Assembly: GCF_024580955.1 (NCBI RefSeq)
Contig: NZ_JANIKD010000010.1
Span: forward strand, 25,484 to 89,483
DNA length: 64,000 nt
Source: Corynebacterium sp. 122RC1
GTDB lineage: Bacteria; Actinomycetota; Actinomycetes; Mycobacteriales; Mycobacteriaceae
Direction of reading: 5' to 3'
Below the pieces are notes generated by a model. The model had not been told where the DNA came from. It did no database searches and saw only the letters and a list, made by a program, of their open reading frames with translations. The translations under genes were made by a program, and so were the position numbers. Position 1 is the first letter of the stretch; each line of letters opens with the position of its first letter. Below are positions 26,658 through 35,828 of this stretch, piece by piece.

Positions 26658-28627
26658 TAGTTCCTCACCTCGCGCACCTGGCCGCCAATCTGCGTGATGG
26701 AGCCGCCGCGGAACTGCACCACTTCACCGCCGGCCACCTGCGCCTGATCCTCAGTTGGGTAGCCGAATGGGCCGTTCTCCCAGCCGGACTCGCCCCACTT
26801 GTCAAAGATCGGGCCGTAGTAGATCACGTGCGCGCCGGTTTGTGGGCTCCAATAGATGTTGCCGTGCTCAAAGCGTTGGAACGCGCCGCCGCGCAGTGGC
26901 ATCTCATCGGAGGTTGGGTAGCCCAGCTTGGAGTTGGCAACGGACAGCTCGCCGTACTTCTTGGCAATCTCACCGTGGACGATGAAGGTTTCACCACCCG
27001 GGGCTTGCGCGATGTAGCCGGTGCGGAACTGCTGAATCAGGCCCTCGCCGATGGCCACGGCCTCAGCTTGTGGGTAGCCCAACGGGCCGTTCTCCCACTG
27101 CTGGGTGCCCCACTTGTCCAGCAGGGCGGTTGGCACTGCCACCGCACCGGTCTCAGGGGTCCAGTAGATGTTACCGTGCTGGAAGCGCGCGTACGCGCCG
27201 CCCTTGATGCTGCGCTCGCCGTGCAGCGGGAAGCCCAACCACGAGTCGGGGCCGCCGAAGCTCGCGTACAGCGCACCGATGCGACCATGCAGGCCCACCG
27301 CGCCGGTGTCCTGGTGGAAGTACGCACGGCCGTTGGCAAAGTCCGCAACCTTGCCACCTGCAACGTCGTATTCATCAGACACACAAGCACCCAGGTTCGC
27401 CGCCGCTGCGGCATCAGAGATTGCAGTGCCGACGGCGCACGACGCACCCCAGTCTTCCGCACCCAAGCCCAGCGCCTTCTGGATCAGCGGGCTGGCGTTG
27501 TTCAGCTCGAACTGCCAGTAGGCCCAGTTGTGCACACCGGAAGGACGGAATTGGGTGAACACCTCCACCCCGGCCTGCTTGGCGTACTGGACAAAGGTCT
27601 CAGAGGTGCGTCGGGAAATAATCTCCAGACCCACGCCGGCGTAGTTCGCTGGCTCGGTAGCAACAGACGTTGGCTGACCATAATCATCAGCGCCGGAGCC
27701 TGCGGAGACGTACACCGTCATGTCCTTCAGCGCGGCGATGCCGAGCTTCGGGTCATTGTCGATCCACTGTTGGGACCCGTCCGGGCCCCACATGCGCTCC
27801 GTGGTGTAGTTACCGGCGTCCCACTGGGCTGCGCGAATCGCGGCAGGCATGCCAACGGAAGTAGTGTCCAGGTAGCCAGAGAAGGAGCCCACAAAGTTGA
27901 ACTCCGCAGGATTGCGCTCCGCCAAGTTCATTGCAGCGGTACCACCCATGGACAGGCCCACCACCGCACGCTCACCATTATCGCGGAAGCCATTTGCCAG
28001 AACCGGGACGAGCTCCTGCATCAGGAACGTCTCCCACTTGTAGTGCTTACCGTTGTCCGGCTCCAGCCAGTCAGCATAGAAGGAGCTTTCGCCACCTACC
28101 GGAAGCACCACCAACACGTTCTTATCCGCGAACTGCTGCTCAATGTTGGTGTTGATAGTCCAACCGTTCTCATCCTCACGCGCACGCAAACCATCCAACG
28201 CCCACAATGATGGGAAGGTGCGGCTTGGCTGTGAATACCAATCACGAGGCAACAGCAACTGCACCTGCACCGGCGCGTCCGGCATGGCGGCCGAATTGAT
28301 GAACACCGCCACGCGGCGGTTCGTCAGCCACTCCACGCGATCAATGCTCACGCCCTCCGGCAAACCCTGGATCTCCATACGCTCAGTACGAACCGGCGAG
28401 CGCTGCGTGGACGGGTTATCCAAGTAGTCCGAGACGCCCGTGTCCGGCGCACTAAAACTTCCGAAGGAGCTCTGCGCATCAGAGATCGCGGGGACCGCCA
28501 AAGTCACACCCAACGCCACTGCGGTTGGCAGGATCCACTTCTTGGAGCGGTTGGGGGTGTTCGCGGTGGTGTTCGCGTTGGCGTTGAGGGCGCGGTTCTT
28601 TTGGGAGGGGATTCTAGAGAAACGCAT
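26657..28627 (-). CDS. cop1: Trehalose corynomycolyltransferase with LGFP repeats (PS1/Cop1)
   Basis: Extracellular acyltransferase that moves corynomycolate from trehalose monomycolate to trehalose or arabinogalactan. The 656-residue protein has an N-terminal signal/anchor (about 30-52), an antigen 85-like esterase domain with nucleophile Ser about 225 (GLSMGGTAA) and His in SGVHNWAYW, and from about 400 four to five LGFP repeats (SWLGFP, GPLGYP, SKLGYP, GPFGYP) thought to hold it to the wall. I start at ATG 28627 (MRFSRIPSQ); upstream codons do not look coding. It leads a coupled operon with a lipoprotein and a cutinase-like esterase. Confidence 0.93.
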   Translation of the reverse strand: MRFSRIPSQKNRALNANANTTANTPNRSKKWILPTAVALGVTLAVPAISDAQSSFGSFSAPDTGVSDYLDNPSTQRSPVRTERMEIQGLPEGVSIDRVEWLTNRRVAVFINSAAMPDAPVQVQLLLPRDWYSQPSRTFPSLWALDGLRAREDENGWTINTNIEQQFADKNVLVVLPVGGESSFYADWLEPDNGKHYKWETFLMQELVPVLANGFRDNGERAVVGLSMGGTAAMNLAERNPAEFNFVGSFSGYLDTTSVGMPAAIRAAQWDAGNYTTERMWGPDGSQQWIDNDPKLGIAALKDMTVYVSAGSGADDYGQPTSVATEPANYAGVGLEIISRRTSETFVQYAKQAGVEVFTQFRPSGVHNWAYWQFELNNASPLIQKALGLGAEDWGASCAVGTAISDAAAAANLGACVSDEYDVAGGKVADFANGRAYFHQDTGAVGLHGRIGALYASFGGPDSWLGFPLHGERSIKGGAYARFQHGNIYWTPETGAVAVPTALLDKWGTQQWENGPLGYPQAEAVAIGEGLIQQFRTGYIAQAPGGETFIVHGEIAKKYGELSVANSKLGYPTSDEMPLRGGAFQRFEHGNIYWSPQTGAHVIYYGPIFDKWGESGWENGPFGYPTEDQAQVAGGEVVQFRGGSITQIGGQVREVRN

Positions 28628-28831
28628 CGTGATTGGTATTCCTTCGCACTGGTTGCTTGGGGCTTGCTTGGGGCTTGGGCAAACTGCGCTCAAGTTTAAG
28701 TTGAACTTTAGACTTTGGGAAGAGACACGCCCGTCACATTGGTTTCAATTACCCCAATTTTCACACCCGTTGCTCTGTTTTGGGATTCATTTCCTAGAGG
28801 ATCGTGGGCAAGCTGGCCAGCAGCTCCGCTG

Positions 28832-28950
28832 CGTAGGTCGAAACCACGCGTAGGTCGATAGCCCAAAGTCGATAGCCCGCCGCGTTGGTCGATAGGAGCC
28901 GCGATTCCGGGGAAAATTGGATGGTATCGACCTTAAGCTATCGACCTACG
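28832..28950. repeat. Cluster of GTCGATAG repeats upstream of cop1
   Basis: Within 119 bases the core GGTCGA(TAG) occurs at 28837, 28854, 28868 and 28887 in one orientation, and inverted at 28923-28932 and 28938-28950. CGTAGGTCGATAG (28849-28861) and CTATCGACCTACG (28938-28950) are perfect 13-base inverted copies. The whole gap 28628-29131 (504 bp) holds no gene; it contains this cluster, the cop1 promoter region on the cop1 side, and the cmt2 terminator on the other. Confidence 0.6.
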
Positions 28951-29023
28951 CCAGAACCACCCGAACAATGATCGCTTCGGCACCAGCACTGCTCAAACCG
29001 CACCCCACCCCACACATGCAAAA

Positions 29024-29055
29024 ACCGCACCCCGCTAGGTATAAGGGGATGCGGT
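29024..29055 (-). terminator. Terminator after cmt2
   Basis: Minus strand: ACCGCATCCCC (29055-29045) pairs with GGGGTGCGGT (29033-29024) and TTTTTGC follows, a typical Rho-independent terminator about 75 bases after the mycolyltransferase stop. Confidence 0.75.
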
Positions 29056-29131
29056 AAAGGCCGGGTTCAAAACTCAAGCTGAACCAGCCAAGTCAGCCAA
29101 GCCAACAAAACCTGCTGAAGCAGTGGGTCAA

Positions 29132-30151
29132 TTACCAAGCGTTCATCACGTTGAGTACGCGCTGGTGGGTCTGGCCAAGCTGGTAGTTCCACTGAACCCA
29201 GTTATGTAGGCCGCTGCCTGGGTAATTGGTGGTCACGTTGAGGCCAGCGCCGGTGGCGGCGTTTGCCCAAGTGCGGGTGGAGGCGTTGGAGATCCACTCC
29301 AGGATGGAGCCGGAAATGACGTCCTGGATGGCGTAGCCGGCGTCGCCTGGGCCCCACAGGCCGGAAGCTGCGGAAACGTAGATGTCCTGGCCTGGGTTCA
29401 GGCGGGAGATGTTGGACATTGGGTCGATCTGGTTACGCGAAGGAGTTACCGCGGTGCCGTAGAGAGAGTTGATAGACAGGCCGCCGATATCCAGCAGTGC
29501 CAAGCCGAGCATTGCGTTCATTGCGTAGCCGGAGAGGTTGAGGTAGCCCGAGTAGCTCATCGCCTGGCGGAACTGGCCTGGGTGGTTGGCAGCGAGGTTG
29601 ATCGCGGCGGTGCCACCCATGGAGAGGCCAATCACGGAGTTGTTGTTGCGCGCAACGCCAAAGTTACCCTCGAGGTATGCGGGCAGCTCCTGGGAGAGGA
29701 AGGTGTCCCACATGTAGAGGTCGCCCTGAGCGTTGATTGGTTCAGCCCAGTTGGCGTAGAAGGAACCTGCGCCGCCCACTGGCATCACCAGGGTGATGTT
29801 GTTGTTCACATAGAGCTCGTGGGCGCGGGCGTCCACGGTCCAGGCGTTTGCAATGTTGGTGGCGCGGGCACCGTCGAGGAGGTACAGGCCCGCGTTGCCG
29901 CCGTTGAGTGCTGGCTGGATCTGCACGGGGATGTTCCGGCCCATGGCGTCGGACCACACGTCACAACGCTGAACCCAGTATGCAGCGGCATCCCAATCGC
30001 AGGTACCGGTTGCGTCTGGGCGCAGCCAGTCACGATTCGCGGCCGCAGCCTCACCAGTTCCGGCAACTACCAGGGCACCGGCGGTCACCACTGCTGCAGC
30101 GGTGGCAGTCACCTTCTTCCCCAGGTTCTTGAGGCTAGCTACGAAACTCAT
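29132..30151 (-). CDS. cmt2: Trehalose corynomycolyltransferase (antigen 85 family)
   Basis: Secreted mycolyltransferase of 339 residues without LGFP repeats: Sec signal ending GTGEAAAA (about 38), then the antigen 85 alpha/beta hydrolase with nucleophile Ser about 177 (GLSMGGTAA), an acidic residue in the YVSAASG region, and His in SGLHNWVQW. It makes trehalose dimycolate or esterifies arabinogalactan. The ATG has AGAGGAG upstream. GTAACA (30215-30210) with CGAAAG 16 bases later is an imperfect SigD-like promoter. Its place between cop1 and aftB equals that of the fbp genes beside Rv3805c in mycobacteria; the exact cmt number is by position. Confidence 0.88.
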   Translation of the reverse strand: MSFVASLKNLGKKVTATAAAVVTAGALVVAGTGEAAAANRDWLRPDATGTCDWDAAAYWVQRCDVWSDAMGRNIPVQIQPALNGGNAGLYLLDGARATNIANAWTVDARAHELYVNNNITLVMPVGGAGSFYANWAEPINAQGDLYMWDTFLSQELPAYLEGNFGVARNNNSVIGLSMGGTAAINLAANHPGQFRQAMSYSGYLNLSGYAMNAMLGLALLDIGGLSINSLYGTAVTPSRNQIDPMSNISRLNPGQDIYVSAASGLWGPGDAGYAIQDVISGSILEWISNASTRTWANAATGAGLNVTTNYPGSGLHNWVQWNYQLGQTHQRVLNVMNAW

Positions 30152-30298
30152 TTTTCTCCTCTATTTTCGCGAGCGTTTCCTAAAGGACTTTCGCGTGATG
30201 AATCGAAAGTGTTACAGACTGGTAACAAACCCTATCAAACGTTGCCCCACAATGCAGCACGTAGATCTTCCGAAAACGCTTCTCACCACCCCCGTAGT

Positions 30299-32251
30299 CT
30301 AGCGAGGTGTATCCAGATGAACGTCAATAGGCCAAGCAATGGGATACACTGCGGGGTCCACGTGCGGATCGTCAAAGTAGGTGGTGGGGTCGGGATCCAG
30401 CTCCAGCGTGCGGCCGAGGGTCAGGGAGAACTTAATGTTGGAGAGCACTCGTTGGGGATCCAGCGGAGCGCGGTAGGTTTCAAACATCTCCACCACATCC
30501 TCGGTGTAGAGCGCATTGCGGGCCAGCACCGCTTGCTCCTGGTCAATCCAGTGAAGCGGCACGCCGAGGTTCATTGCGGAGTCCGCAATTTGCCACTCAG
30601 TGGGCAAAAGCTTGTCATGCCCAATGCGCCCGCCTTCGATGCGAGGTTGGCGCGCGGCGAGCGGGTTGGCCAAGCCCATCGGGTCCAGCACGCGCACGTC
30701 CAACGGCGCATTCATACCGGTCACACCCAGATTCAGCATGCTCACCGTCAGAGGGGTGTTCGCTAGATCCGGGCCAGTGAACCCGCGCTCCACAGGCAGC
30801 CAGGTGTAGAGCACGCCGTCCAAGTCCGCGCGCTGCCCTTCCACAGGGGTAAACGTTGGCTCGGCCCGCACGGAAAGCAGCATCGCTGCGTTCTCCTCCA
30901 GGCCCACAGCGATCTGCTCGCGGTAGTCCGCCACCAGCGGCACCGCCAGGAAATCCTGCGCGAACATGGGGGCGTCGCCAGACTCGCGCCCGGTGTTCCA
31001 CGTCCAGAACTCGCGCTCATCCACAACGCTCAGCTCACCGAGGTCACTCGGGGGTTCCCACTTGTGGCCATGCACACCGAGCGTCACCAGCGCGGCCCAA
31101 CCGGCAACAGCGCACCAGGCAAAAGCAGGAGCGTACCGACGCCACCGCGTCAGCCCCTCAGCGTCTGCGAGGGCCACGGGAAGCACCGCCACCGGCAGCA
31201 GCAGGGTAAACAACGGCAACAGCAGCATGCGGCCGTGCATGAAATCCCCGCCCACGCGGATCACATAGAGAAGGTGCAATAGTGCCGCGAGCTCCACCAG
31301 CAGCACCGCCACTGCTGGGCGCCGCAGCCCCGCGAGGACTCCTTGGGTGGGGTCGGCGCTGGCTGCGTCGTCAATGCTTCTGCTCACGAGCACCCCCGCA
31401 ACGAGAGCCAGGAGCAGAGGCAGCCACAGCCAGTACGGAGAGGCGAGGTCCAAGAGATATTCCCAACCGCTGCCCCACTGGGCGCCGGAGGCCGATTTTG
31501 CCACCGCCGTGTGCGGGACGAGCAGCCCGTAGTAGCCCATACGGAAAAGCTGGTAAGCGGCAGGAAGAGGCAGTGCCACCGCCAAAATTGCGGCGCGGGC
31601 GCGCCAACTGCCGGCTGCGAGCAGCAGCAAGAGGCCCACTAGGCCGCCGTAAAGCGCCAATTCCGGACGGATCAGCCAGCTCATGCCCGCCCAGAACGCC
31701 AGTGGAAGCGCGCCACCAGTGCGCCGCACCCAGCGGACCAAAAGGAGCCAGAGCACTGCGATCCAGAAAATGGACAGGCCCCACTCAAGGCCGGAGGTGG
31801 CAAAGTCGCGCGCCGGCGGCAGGGCGATATAGATGAGCCCGCCGAGCGGAAGCAGCAGCACTCCGGTGCGGTGGCGCCACAGGCCGGTGGTGGCCCAGGT
31901 GGCAACACCCAACGCGGCAGTGCTAAACAGCAGAGCGAGCCATAGCGCAATGGATTCTAGGCGCACCTCCGGCAAAACCCATCCCACCAGGGCAATCAAG
32001 TACTGCCACAGGGTGGAAGTGTTGGCCTCCACTCGTTCACCGGCGTTGAACACGGGGCCGTTGCCGGCGAGGATGTTGCGGACGGTGCGCAGGACGATGA
32101 GGCCGTCGTCGCTCATCCAGCGGCGCTCCCACGCCCCCAGGAACGCCAAAAGGGCGACCGTCACCGCTGAAAGCAGTGCAGACTTTTGTGCAACAGAAGT
32201 CACGGTTCGCCCTCGCCTATGCCCTTTGACCATGGGAAGTGATCTTAGCAT
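30299..32251 (-). CDS. aftB: Terminal beta-(1,2)-arabinofuranosyltransferase AftB
   Basis: Membrane GT-C glycosyltransferase that adds the terminal beta-(1,2)-linked arabinofuranose to arabinogalactan from decaprenylphosphoryl arabinose; these ends carry the mycolates. The 650-residue protein has an N-terminal helix followed by the catalytic acidic loop RRWMSDDGLIVLRT (about 43-56), about ten membrane segments to residue 370, and a soluble C-terminal domain. The start at 32251 has no strong RBS; ATG 32233 (MVKGHRRG) is the alternative. It follows ubiA by 31 bases in the glfT2-PAP2-ubiA-aftB operon. Confidence 0.9.
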   Translation of the reverse strand: MLRSLPMVKGHRRGRTVTSVAQKSALLSAVTVALLAFLGAWERRWMSDDGLIVLRTVRNILAGNGPVFNAGERVEANTSTLWQYLIALVGWVLPEVRLESIALWLALLFSTAALGVATWATTGLWRHRTGVLLLPLGGLIYIALPPARDFATSGLEWGLSIFWIAVLWLLLVRWVRRTGGALPLAFWAGMSWLIRPELALYGGLVGLLLLLAAGSWRARAAILAVALPLPAAYQLFRMGYYGLLVPHTAVAKSASGAQWGSGWEYLLDLASPYWLWLPLLLALVAGVLVSRSIDDAASADPTQGVLAGLRRPAVAVLLVELAALLHLLYVIRVGGDFMHGRMLLLPLFTLLLPVAVLPVALADAEGLTRWRRYAPAFAWCAVAGWAALVTLGVHGHKWEPPSDLGELSVVDEREFWTWNTGRESGDAPMFAQDFLAVPLVADYREQIAVGLEENAAMLLSVRAEPTFTPVEGQRADLDGVLYTWLPVERGFTGPDLANTPLTVSMLNLGVTGMNAPLDVRVLDPMGLANPLAARQPRIEGGRIGHDKLLPTEWQIADSAMNLGVPLHWIDQEQAVLARNALYTEDVVEMFETYRAPLDPQRVLSNIKFSLTLGRTLELDPDPTTYFDDPHVDPAVYPIAWPIDVHLDTPR

Positions 32252-32282
32252 CCACAGGGTAGAAGATCAGCTACCTTCGTGT

Positions 32283-33260
32283 TTACATGGCAGGAACCAC
32301 ATACGCCGCGATGGAAATGCACAGCACCCAAGCGAGTGCCAGCAATTGCAGCGTGCGGTCGCGCAGCGCAATCTCATCCGGTGCCCCGCCTGCGCCGCGG
32401 TCAATGTCTGCTGCGTAACGCAGGATAGCCACGGTGAACGGCACCATGGAAACCTGGTACCACACGCTGGCCGCGCCGGTTGCGCTGGCCGCCATTTCAA
32501 AGCCCCACAGGGAGTAGGCCATCACCACTGCAGTGGCGGAAAGGGTCCACACAAAGCGCAGGTAGGTGGGGGTGTAGCCCTCAAGGGCCTTGCGGATCTT
32601 CGCGCCAGACTTCTCCGCAAGCAAGATCTCGGCGTAGCGCTTACCAGCCGCCATGAACAGAGAGCCGAAGGCAGCCACCAGGAGGAACCACTGGGAGAGG
32701 TCAATGCCAGCAGCAACGCCACCGCCCATTGCGCGGAGCATAAAGCCGGAGGAAACCAAGGCGATGTCGATCACCGGCTGATGCTTCCAGCCGAAGCAGT
32801 AGCCCAACTGCAGGGCAATGTAGACCGCCATCACGATGGCCAGCCCGTGACCCGAAGAGGCAAAGTAGCTGATTGCCAAGCAGGCTACGATCAGCACCAC
32901 CGCCATGCCGTAGGCCAAGTTCACCGGCAACACCCCTGCCGCGATTGGGCGGAAGCGTTTGGTGGGGTGGGCCCGGTCTGCGTCTACGTCACGGGCATCA
33001 TTGATGAGGTAAATGGAGGAGGCCGCCATGCAGAACACAATGAACGCAATTGCAACGTCTACCAGCGTGCGCCCGTTGAACAGAGCTTCTGGGCCGGCCG
33101 CCAGAGGTGCGGCCAGCACCAGCACGTTCTTCACCCATTGCTTGGGGCGCAGCGCCTTGATCATGCCGTCTGCCAAATTCTTGGGTGGCTGGCGCTTCTT
33201 CAGGTTGTCAATACCCTCGGTGTGTGGCTCGGAGCCAATCACAGGATGATGTTCGGTCAC
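32283..33260 (-). CDS. ubiA: Decaprenyl-phosphate phosphoribosyltransferase (DPPR synthase, UbiA family)
   Basis: Transfers phosphoribose from PRPP to decaprenyl phosphate, the first committed step of decaprenylphosphoryl arabinose synthesis. The 325-residue membrane protein has the UbiA motif NDARDVDADRAHPTKRFRPI (about 95-115) and a second acidic motif near DIALVSSGF (about 180), with nine hydrophobic helices. The start is GTG 33260, overlapping the TGA of the phosphatase gene (GTGA) with GGAGG upstream; the longer frame to 33413 runs through the phosphatase gene and is spurious. The gene order copies Rv3808c-Rv3805c. Confidence 0.92.
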   Translation of the reverse strand: MTEHHPVIGSEPHTEGIDNLKKRQPPKNLADGMIKALRPKQWVKNVLVLAAPLAAGPEALFNGRTLVDVAIAFIVFCMAASSIYLINDARDVDADRAHPTKRFRPIAAGVLPVNLAYGMAVVLIVACLAISYFASSGHGLAIVMAVYIALQLGYCFGWKHQPVIDIALVSSGFMLRAMGGGVAAGIDLSQWFLLVAAFGSLFMAAGKRYAEILLAEKSGAKIRKALEGYTPTYLRFVWTLSATAVVMAYSLWGFEMAASATGAASVWYQVSMVPFTVAILRYAADIDRGAGGAPDEIALRDRTLQLLALAWVLCISIAAYVVPAM

Positions 33261-33829
33261 TTTGTTCCTCCAATGGCCGCTGCGGTTGCCGCACCCACGA
33301 GGGCTCCGGCTGCGACGTCGGTTGGATAATGCACCCCGAGCACAATACGCGAAAGCATCATCACTGGCACACCCAACAGCGGCAGTGGGTTGCGCGTAAT
33401 CTTGGCCAAACACACCAGCGCGGCGGTGGTGGAGGTAGCGTGCGAGCTTGGGAAGCTCAACTTGCTTGGCGTGGACACACCGATGGCAATACGGGGATCA
33501 TGCGGGCGCTTGCGGCGCACAATCCGCTTGATCACCACGCTTGCAGCATGGCTTACAAAGGCGGCGGCGATAAGCCGCACCCAGGCCTCACGGCGCTTAG
33601 CGTCCACCAATGCACCCACCGCGCCGAGCGCCATCCAACCGAGGGCGTGCTCGCCGAAATGGCTGAGCCCCCGGGCCACCTTAAATACAGACTCATTGGC
33701 ACCGATGAGTTGCTGCACCCGCACAATGAGATCTGCTTCTGCCTGAGGCTCCTGAATGGCCCTGCGGAGCGGAGCACCCACCTGCGCCTGTAGCTTTTTA
33801 ACGTTCAAAGATCTTGCTCCAACCTTCAC
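33257..33829 (-). CDS. PAP2 phosphatase (decaprenylphosphoryl-phosphoribose phosphatase, Rv3807c type)
   Basis: Probably removes the 5-phosphate of decaprenylphosphoryl phosphoribose after UbiA. The 190-residue membrane protein has all three PAP2 motifs: KRIVRRKRP, PSSHATST (His nucleophile partner) and SRIVLGVHYPTD. The start is uncertain: GTG 33829 overlaps glfT2 by 32 bases; TTG 33808 is another option. It lies between glfT2 and ubiA, overlapping both, so the operon is tightly coupled. Confidence 0.85.
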   Translation of the reverse strand: MKVGARSLNVKKLQAQVGAPLRRAIQEPQAEADLIVRVQQLIGANESVFKVARGLSHFGEHALGWMALGAVGALVDAKRREAWVRLIAAAFVSHAASVVIKRIVRRKRPHDPRIAIGVSTPSKLSFPSSHATSTTAALVCLAKITRNPLPLLGVPVMMLSRIVLGVHYPTDVAAGALVGAATAAAIGGTK

Positions 33830-35738
33830 GGCTTGTCAGTTCACTGTGCGCCGCACGGTATTCACCACGCAAGCGATCAAACTGTTCAGCTACCTCTTTT
33901 TGCAGCCTGCGGGACTCTTTGAGCAGCGCCTTGGCCTGCTCACGGTCACGCTTGCGGTAGGTCACACCGCGGCCATCCGCCGTGGTCACGGTGGCGCCAT
34001 CAAGGCGGGACAAGCTGAACCAACGCGCCTCCACTGGGGCGAGGTTCGCCTGTGGTACCTCGTGGTGCGCCAGGTCTTCCTTGGAAAGAGAGTGCTTGAT
34101 GGACTTTGCCAGCCACACGGCCTTCTTCACCGGCGCAAGGCGCCCGCCGATATCCCGGATGGGTACACCCGGAATGCCGGTTGGCTTTGGCAGCTCAGAG
34201 GCAGAGGGAAGCACCACGGCGTCCGGGTATTCCTTGCGCATGGCGTTGATTCGCGGCAGGGAAGTTTCCAGGATGTCAAAGAGTTGGTCTGGGCCCGCGA
34301 GGAAGTCTTTCATGGCCTCGTTTTGGATGGCCACGGTGGAGTATTCCAAGCTGAGCAGGTGTTTGAAGGTGGCCTTCTGCATGGAGCGGATGATGCCGCC
34401 AACTGGACCATCGTGCTGCAAAGCGGCAACGATCAATCGGTTGCGCAAGTGGAAATAGGCCTGCCAGTCAATGGCATCGTCCTTGTCACTCCACGCCATG
34501 TGCCAGATCGCGATGCCTGGCCAGGTGGCGGTGGGGAAACCGTGTTGGCCGGCACGCAGCCCATATTCGGCATCATCCCACTTGATGAACAGCGGCAGTG
34601 GCTGCCCAATCTGTTCTGCCACCACGCGCGGGATCATGCACATCCACCAGCCGTTGTAATCAACGTCGATACGGCGGTGCAGGTCCACGGAGTTGGGGGT
34701 GCCGGGGAGGTCTCCTGGCTTACCTCGGTCAGACAGTGGGTGGCGGTAGAAGTCATGGTCGTAATGCACGTGCGGTGCGGAGGTCCACATGAAGTCATGG
34801 CGGCCCACAACCTCACCCATGGAGTGCAGGTGGGAGCGTTCCTGCAAGTTCAGCATCTGTCCACCGATGAGCATCGGGCTCTTCGCGTAGCGGGCAGCGG
34901 CGAGCGCGCGCAGGATGGAGTCCGGCTCGATCGCGATGTCATCATCCATGTAGAGGATGTATGGGGATTTCGCAGCACCGGCCTCGCCGTCACCGAGGGC
35001 CTCGTACATAATGCGGGAGTAGCCGCCGGAGCCACCCAGGTTGCCCTGGCGGAACTCAAAGAAGCGCCCCTCAAAGGCCTTGGTTGCCTCCTCATATCCG
35101 GGTAGGTCGGAGGGGTGTTGATTGCCTTGGTCGGGCATAATCACGGCATCGATGACTTCTTTGACCTCTGGATCCGAACCCAGCGCAGTGAGTGCGGCGA
35201 CGGCGTCGGCAGGGCGGTTGAACGTGGGGATGCCCACGGTCACGCGCGGCTCGAAGGGGCCTACCTCGGTGCCGTCAGGCATGACCTGTGGTTTTGCAGC
35301 ATGTGGGGCAAACCAGCCGGTGTTGTGAATCAGGATGTCGGTCTCCGCGGTGACCTCAAACCACAGCCAGCCGCCGTCTTCAAAGGTGGAAAGTGGCAGC
35401 TCAAAGATGGCTTGCTCGTTGTCCAGCACACGGCCGGTGACGGCCAAGCGGGCGCCGTCGATCTTGGAGCGGTACACATCAACTCTTGCCCGACCCTCTA
35501 CCGTGACCTGCAGGTTCACTTGGTCAAGCTGGGACCAGCGGCGCCAGTAGCTGGCGGGGAAGGCGTTGAAGTAGGTTTGGAAGCTGAGCTCGTCACCCGC
35601 GTGGAGCCGCACGCTGGTTCGGTCCTCCCACGCGGGCCGGCGGTGGTTTTTTTCATTTTCCAGAAGGTACAGCGATTGCACGTCATGTGGCTCACCCGCC
35701 ACTGGCATGAGGAATCGCTGGAGCTGAAGCTCGTTCAT
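33798..35738 (-). CDS. glfT2: Galactofuranosyltransferase GlfT2
   Basis: Polymerises the galactan of arabinogalactan, adding alternating beta-(1,5) and beta-(1,6) galactofuranose from UDP-Galf on the cytoplasmic side of the membrane. The 646-residue protein has an N-terminal beta-sandwich, then a GT2 domain with VTVGIPTFNR (about 165), DDD in LYMDDDIAIEPDS (about 260), WDDAEYGLRAGQHG and IWHMAWSDKD, which hold metal and acceptor residues, and a helical C-terminus. The start is ATG 35738 (MNELQLQRF) with GAAAGG upstream. Substrate comes from Glf encoded at 46-47 kb. First gene of its operon. Confidence 0.94.
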   Translation of the reverse strand: MNELQLQRFLMPVAGEPHDVQSLYLLENEKNHRRPAWEDRTSVRLHAGDELSFQTYFNAFPASYWRRWSQLDQVNLQVTVEGRARVDVYRSKIDGARLAVTGRVLDNEQAIFELPLSTFEDGGWLWFEVTAETDILIHNTGWFAPHAAKPQVMPDGTEVGPFEPRVTVGIPTFNRPADAVAALTALGSDPEVKEVIDAVIMPDQGNQHPSDLPGYEEATKAFEGRFFEFRQGNLGGSGGYSRIMYEALGDGEAGAAKSPYILYMDDDIAIEPDSILRALAAARYAKSPMLIGGQMLNLQERSHLHSMGEVVGRHDFMWTSAPHVHYDHDFYRHPLSDRGKPGDLPGTPNSVDLHRRIDVDYNGWWMCMIPRVVAEQIGQPLPLFIKWDDAEYGLRAGQHGFPTATWPGIAIWHMAWSDKDDAIDWQAYFHLRNRLIVAALQHDGPVGGIIRSMQKATFKHLLSLEYSTVAIQNEAMKDFLAGPDQLFDILETSLPRINAMRKEYPDAVVLPSASELPKPTGIPGVPIRDIGGRLAPVKKAVWLAKSIKHSLSKEDLAHHEVPQANLAPVEARWFSLSRLDGATVTTADGRGVTYRKRDREQAKALLKESRRLQKEVAEQFDRLRGEYRAAHSELTSREGWSKIFER

Positions 35739-35767
35739 CGAAGAATGCCTTTCTATAGGAAGAAGTC

Positions 35768-35786
35768 CCCTACCACAGTAGTAGGG
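35768..35786. promoter_or_regulatory. Inverted repeat in the glfT2 / DUF5129 divergent gap
   Basis: CCCTAC (35768-35773) and GTAGGG (35781-35786) with 7 bases between them, in the short divergent region serving glfT2 and the plus-strand membrane protein gene. It could be an operator for either; no sigma boxes are clear. Confidence 0.3.
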
Positions 35787-35828
35787 TGCCCCGACACACA
35801 CCCGCTGCCACACCGCTGCAACCTCGCT

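Noticed and set aside
26591..28210. 539-codon plus-strand frame opposite cop1
   Set aside because: Antisense frame; the mycolyltransferase on the minus strand has its active site and LGFP repeats.
32252..32282. GGTAG/CTACC hairpin between ubiA and aftB as a terminator
   Set aside because: Five base pairs without a U-run inside a tight operon; too weak to call.
33261..33413. 51-residue N-terminal extension of UbiA
   Set aside because: It lies inside the PAP2 phosphatase gene; GTG 33260 has a GGAGG RBS and a GTGA overlap, and family similarity begins after it.
35115..35828. Plus-strand extension of the DUF5129-like protein by 238 codons
   Set aside because: It runs antisense through glfT2, whose motifs are unmistakable; the hydrophobic N-terminus begins near 35829.
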